From Methanobacteriaceae archaeon (GTDB lineage Archaea > Methanobacteriota > Methanobacteria > Methanobacteriales > Methanobacteriaceae): 9,485 nucleotides of DNA. The stretch is from contig JAUXXK010000482.1 of NCBI GenBank assembly GCA_030681145.1, positions 1 to 9,485 of the forward strand, written 5' to 3'. The position numbers were made by a program, and so were the translations under genes. Position 1 is the stretch's first letter, and each line of letters begins with the position of its first letter. Positions 7,301 through 9,485 of this stretch are shown piece after piece. The notes beneath the pieces were generated by a model, which had not been told where the DNA came from, ran no database searches, and saw only the letters and a program-made list of their open reading frames with translations.

Positions 7301-9485
7301 CAAGCTAATATAACTCATTATGCATCTACACCGGGTGGACCTAATTTTGTTCAGGACCCTAACTTGTATATGGATAATGCAACAGTCACTATAGCTGACC
7401 CTACCATTGTAAAAGCCCTGATAAGTTCTTCAGATCCACTAACTCTGAATAACAACCTCACCATTGGTGAAGTGGCAACTTTCCTGTTGAACATAACCTT
7501 ACCTGAAGGACAGGTCACTGACCTGAATATAACTGATATTCTACCTAATGGATTTGCGTTTGTTCCTGGAAGTATTGTAGTCGATTCTAGTGGATTTAAT
7601 GGAACTTTAGGAACTCTAAGCTCTAGCTACAATGCGGGGACTAGAATACTGACGATCATATTTAATGGAGTCACTACAGTAAATCCTGACAATACACCGT
7701 TAAATAATTCGTTTTACGTATTTTTCAATGCAACTGTTCTGAATACCACAGCTAATAATCGTGGAAACTTAAAAACCAATAATGCTAGCATGAACTGGCT
7801 TAATAACACGGGTTCTCCAATAACTTCCAACAATGTTAATATGAGAATTGTGGAACCTAATGTTACTATAACCAAAACTTTCAGCCCAAATCCTACTGAT
7901 GCAGGAGACACAGTTACTGTAACATTAACTGTAAGAAATACAGGCAGTAATCTTTCCTATGCACATGATGTAGTAATAAATGATCCATTAGATAGTAATG
8001 TGTTTGATTTAAGTACTGTAACACAAGGAATAACTCCTGCAGGATTCACCTATGGTTTCACATCTCCAAATGTGATTTATACTGGGGGTTCAATTGCTAG
8101 TGGTGCTACTATTACCTTCACATTTACAGTTAAGGTTAGACCTGACATTAGTCCTAGTGGGATATATCCCAACACAGCTTATGTGAATTCCACTTCTATA
8201 AATGGAACAGATCCTAATGAGAGGAATTACACAACTTCGAACAGCACTAATCTACGAATTACTTCTCCAACCATAGACAAAGTATTGGAAAGTTCTTCTG
8301 AGCCTACTACGTTGGGTAATAATTTAACTATTGGTGAAGTTGGAACTTTCAGGTTTGATATAAGATTACCTGATGGGCAGACTACGAATCTACGAGTAAT
8401 TGATGTATTGCCGATTGGATTTAGTTATGTTGAAAATAGTGTTGTTTTAAATACAACTGGATTTAGTGGTACATTAGGAAGTCCAATGTCTGTAAATTAT
8501 GATGCTGTAACTAGAACCATAACCATTACTTTCATAGGAATCACTACTGTACCAGATGATCCAGATCCAAACAATAACAATTTCACCATAAAATTCAATA
8601 CTACAGTACTCAATGATCCAGTGAATTCATGGCTTAACCCTTCCAAGACTAACAATGTAAATTTGACTTGGGATGAAAATCCTGGCAGTCCAATTTCGGA
8701 TAGTGTTGGCCTAAATATCGTTGAACCAAATTTGGTAATAACCAAAACATTAAATTCATACGTTGTTGATGCTGGAGACAACATTATTGTAACACTAAAT
8801 GTGTTAAACAATGGAAACTCAACTGCATTTGACGTTAATTTAAAAGATATCTTAGATGGTAACTTATTTGATTTGACAGCGGTAAGTGAAGGAATTACTC
8901 CATCCGGCTTTACATATGGTTACAATCAACCTACAGGTACAGTAACATACACTGGAGGATCCATAACAAATGGCACTAGTATTGATTTCACATTCAATGT
9001 AAATGTGCTATCAAATCTACACCCAGGTTCAAGTTATGAGAATACTGCTAATGTAACATCCTACTCTCTACCAACTACTACAATGCCGCATGATGATAGA
9101 CGTGAATACACGGATAACAGCACAGTTAACATAAATACTGTACAAGCAGCAGTGGTTAAACAATTGGAAAGTTCTTCTGAGCCTACTACGTTAGGTAATA
9201 ATTTAACTATTGGTGAAGTTGGAACTTTCAAGTTTGATATTACATTGCCAGAAGGATTACTAACAAACGTTACAATGGTAGATATTTTACCAAATGGCTT
9301 TGTTTTTGTCCCTGGAAGTGTTTCTGTTGATACTACTGGATTCAATGGAACTTTAGGTTCTCCAATAAACATTAGCTATGACGTGGGAACTAGAACACTT
9401 ACAGTTACATTTAGTGGTGTGACTATAGTTAATCCAGACAATGACCCTTTGAACAATAAATTTGCTTTAAGGTTCAATGCAACTG
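4373..9485 (+). CDS. Giant secreted adhesin-like protein with D2/DUF11 repeats, 3' end beyond the window
   Basis: The frame is open for at least 1,704 codons and has no stop before the window ends. Residues 1-25 form a signal peptide (hydrophobic core LIVITLTLLFALLI, cleavage near AVAA). An Asn/Ser/Thr-rich linker follows to about 80, then a carboxypeptidase-regulatory-like beta domain (about 83-170, starting ISGVVLD). After that comes a chain of Ig-like beta domains of the DUF11 and isopeptide-D2 kinds. Examples are NTGSSPGFGPMVQLFLPQGV near 190, a D2-like part near 685-840, and a DUF11 part near 860-1010 (AGDVVTYVITVENQGS). From residue 1014 a unit of about 290 residues repeats in tandem. 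N-x-S/T sequons are very frequent, fitting archaeal surface N-glycosylation. The role is probably cell-surface display or adhesion; the ligand is unknown. An earlier in-frame ATG at 4331 lies almost at the predicted transcript start and upstream of the ribosome binding site, so it is less likely. An ATA start at 4361 is possible. Any C-terminal anchor is outside the window. Confidence 0.85.
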   Translation, partial: MQKPLIVITLTLLFALLISGTAVAADPNEGTFNELNSEDVVDSQSMGSNSSNLTNDSIALSSLNSTEKTFSNVSNNSTSKNIISGVVLDCITYEPFPNAKITVKTVNGVKVAETTTNENGFYSVQFNSNETIFYATASSIGHTSPTKDINVLINPNDKIYYGTLNFTLGQPVITISGPDEVFINEPFTLGLTFDNTGSSPGFGPMVQLFLPQGVTFNTATFLGSGVTVTDMGIFPVSGQLYDSVIRQTVNGPVGYRLIVLEYPLGSFTPDQTPVTINAALSMGNVLIGTPLSIYAQPWFRLGNTPIDDPSTDPPINGTRMQHEVNPIVMKLTKRAIINEDETATGPNYPVRYELYLDIANGTTVTNINVSDILSGNLQYLNLINADGGSVIQQPSTSSPGGSLIINFASITGFLGGPEKTISYTVYAPEFNSTFDPILDPLTGYNPDGGIRNAFNNATANGTYLGNTIISDGPDSDYLIRLLSLATQKGVILQNDPQGNGYSPGDSLEYTIDFQVSDYFAFNNIVITDLIGDGQTFNNSFIPHLQIVENGTVINIDFDPAYYSVTHNSLTGETTVIFNISGQLLEYGLTNPGIDEILRGGLYDDRFNNRGATTGYIKFRTIIDTEYEGPVPVGSDHYVGMGDHTTNAVTINANLLNNDAPVSESSGTSVVMSGPSIYKTIYAIDGNTGFTDVKVKPGMTVTYSLLADILISTTEDLHIIDYLPIPFLNANEVTTQIAQGDGVPAAGQWRLASDDTLSAFLGSGIPLLIVNSSENSLTFDYGNFNDLLSQPRRIHILFTVTATNEPFADSLTLANMMTQLTENTFGQQTELSGVVNILTQEPYLVITKGINSTSGSGTISPSPSTLPVDGNLVGADAGDVVTYVITVENQGSAEAYNVTIAENTPAGLTNFILQSVKNGLGTNLAYVGDIFSGGMQLTDPLLPNDGTKGPPYSTDTVIITYICTIANNVYPRQLINNQANITHYASTPGGPNFVQDPNLYMDNATVTIADPTIVKALISSSDPLTLNNNLTIGEVATFLLNITLPEGQVTDLNITDILPNGFAFVPGSIVVDSSGFNGTLGTLSSSYNAGTRILTIIFNGVTTVNPDNTPLNNSFYVFFNATVLNTTANNRGNLKTNNASMNWLNNTGSPITSNNVNMRIVEPNVTITKTFSPNPTDAGDTVTVTLTVRNTGSNLSYAHDVVINDPLDSNVFDLSTVTQGITPAGFTYGFTSPNVIYTGGSIASGATITFTFTVKVRPDISPSGIYPNTAYVNSTSINGTDPNERNYTTSNSTNLRITSPTIDKVLESSSEPTTLGNNLTIGEVGTFRFDIRLPDGQTTNLRVIDVLPIGFSYVENSVVLNTTGFSGTLGSPMSVNYDAVTRTITITFIGITTVPDDPDPNNNNFTIKFNTTVLNDPVNSWLNPSKTNNVNLTWDENPGSPISDSVGLNIVEPNLVITKTLNSYVVDAGDNIIVTLNVLNNGNSTAFDVNLKDILDGNLFDLTAVSEGITPSGFTYGYNQPTGTVTYTGGSITNGTSIDFTFNVNVLSNLHPGSSYENTANVTSYSLPTTTMPHDDRREYTDNSTVNINTVQAAVVKQLESSSEPTTLGNNLTIGEVGTFKFDITLPEGLLTNVTMVDILPNGFVFVPGSVSVDTTGFNGTLGSPINISYDVGTRTLTVTFSGVTIVNPDNDPLNNKFALRFNAT
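7412..8278 (+). repeat. Tandem protein repeat, unit 1 (289 codons)
   Basis: This covers residues 1014-1302 of the giant protein. The first half is D2-like: ISSSDPLTLNNNLTIGEV, then ITDILPNGFAFVPGSI. The second half, from residue 1161, is a DUF11 domain starting EPNVTITKTF and containing DAGDTVTVTLTVRNTGS. It is the most diverged of the three at DNA level. Confidence 0.85.
8279..9157 (+). repeat. Tandem protein repeat, unit 2 (293 codons)
   Basis: This covers residues 1303-1595. It has the same two-domain layout: a D2-like half starting KVLESSSEPTTLGNN, and a DUF11 half from residue 1451 starting EPNLVITKTL. The phrases EGITPSGFTYGY and TYTGGSI match QGITPAGFTYGF and IYTGGSI of unit 1. Confidence 0.85.
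8285..8361 (+). repeat. Near-identical 77-base DNA patch, also at 9164-9240
   Basis: The two copies, at the starts of repeat units 2 and 3, differ at 2 of 77 positions (gttGggt/gttAggt and caGgtt/caAgtt), while sequence right after them diverges strongly. The matching part of unit 1 (7418-7494) is clearly more diverged. Confidence 0.85.
9158..9485 (+). repeat. Tandem protein repeat, unit 3 (truncated by the window end)
   Basis: This runs from residue 1596 onward and contains only the D2-like half. It opens KQLESSSEPTTLGNN and continues VDILPNGFVFVPGSV. After its first 80 or so bases it resembles unit 1 more than unit 2 in places (ILPNGFxFVPGS, VNPDN). Confidence 0.8.

Noticed and set aside
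7714..9372. Three minus-strand open frames over the repeat units (7714-7911, 8497-8811, 9061-9372), which could suggest a recurring antisense gene.
   Set aside because: They come from low stop density opposite Asn/Thr/Val-rich codons, do not occupy equivalent places in the units, and have no ribosome binding sites.

Overview
The window looks like archaeal DNA from a hydrogenotrophic methanogen, most likely order Methanobacteriales (a Methanobacterium-like genome). The evidence is an mvhG-mvhA-mvhB hydrogenase cluster ending in a 12-cluster polyferredoxin, AT-rich DNA, TATA-type promoter elements, ribosome binding sites matching the archaeal 16S tail (AGGAGGTGA, GGTGAT), and a very large secreted protein of the isopeptide-D2/DUF11 adhesin-like type. 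The species call is inference; no rRNA or tRNA gene is present to settle it.

Layout. (1) Positions 1-2981, plus strand: the distal part of the mvh operon. It holds the 3' end of mvhG, with an unexpected in-frame TAA close to the window edge, then mvhA and mvhB. The genes are tightly packed: the mvhG stop touches the mvhA start, and 19 bases separate mvhA from mvhB. Together they encode the F420-non-reducing [NiFe] hydrogenase, which feeds electrons from H2 to heterodisulfide reductase (HdrABC) and ferredoxin by flavin-based bifurcation. (2) Positions 2982-3147: a convergent intergenic region with a hairpin and T-rich terminator signals. (3) Positions 3148-4037, minus strand: a small CooT-like putative nickel-binding protein and, downstream of it, a VTT/DedA-family membrane protein. 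(4) Positions 4038-4360: a divergent, very AT-rich regulatory region of about 320 bases with promoters pointing both ways and a pair of similar GTGA-N6-TCAC dyads. (5) Positions 4361/4373-9485, plus strand: one uninterrupted reading frame of at least 1,704 codons that runs off the window. It encodes a secreted, Asn/Thr/Ser-rich cell-surface protein with a signal peptide, a carboxypeptidase-regulatory-like domain and a chain of D2/DUF11 Ig-like domains. The last part becomes a tandem repeat of about 290 residues.

The metabolic part is core and ordinary for this group. The points worth a second look are the mvhG stop codon, the missing cysteine in cluster 9 of MvhB, a nickel-protein gene close to a nickel hydrogenase, the dyad pair in the divergent promoter region, the unclear start of the giant protein, and a nearly identical 77-base DNA patch shared by two otherwise diverged repeats. 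I found no sign of a wholly new system.
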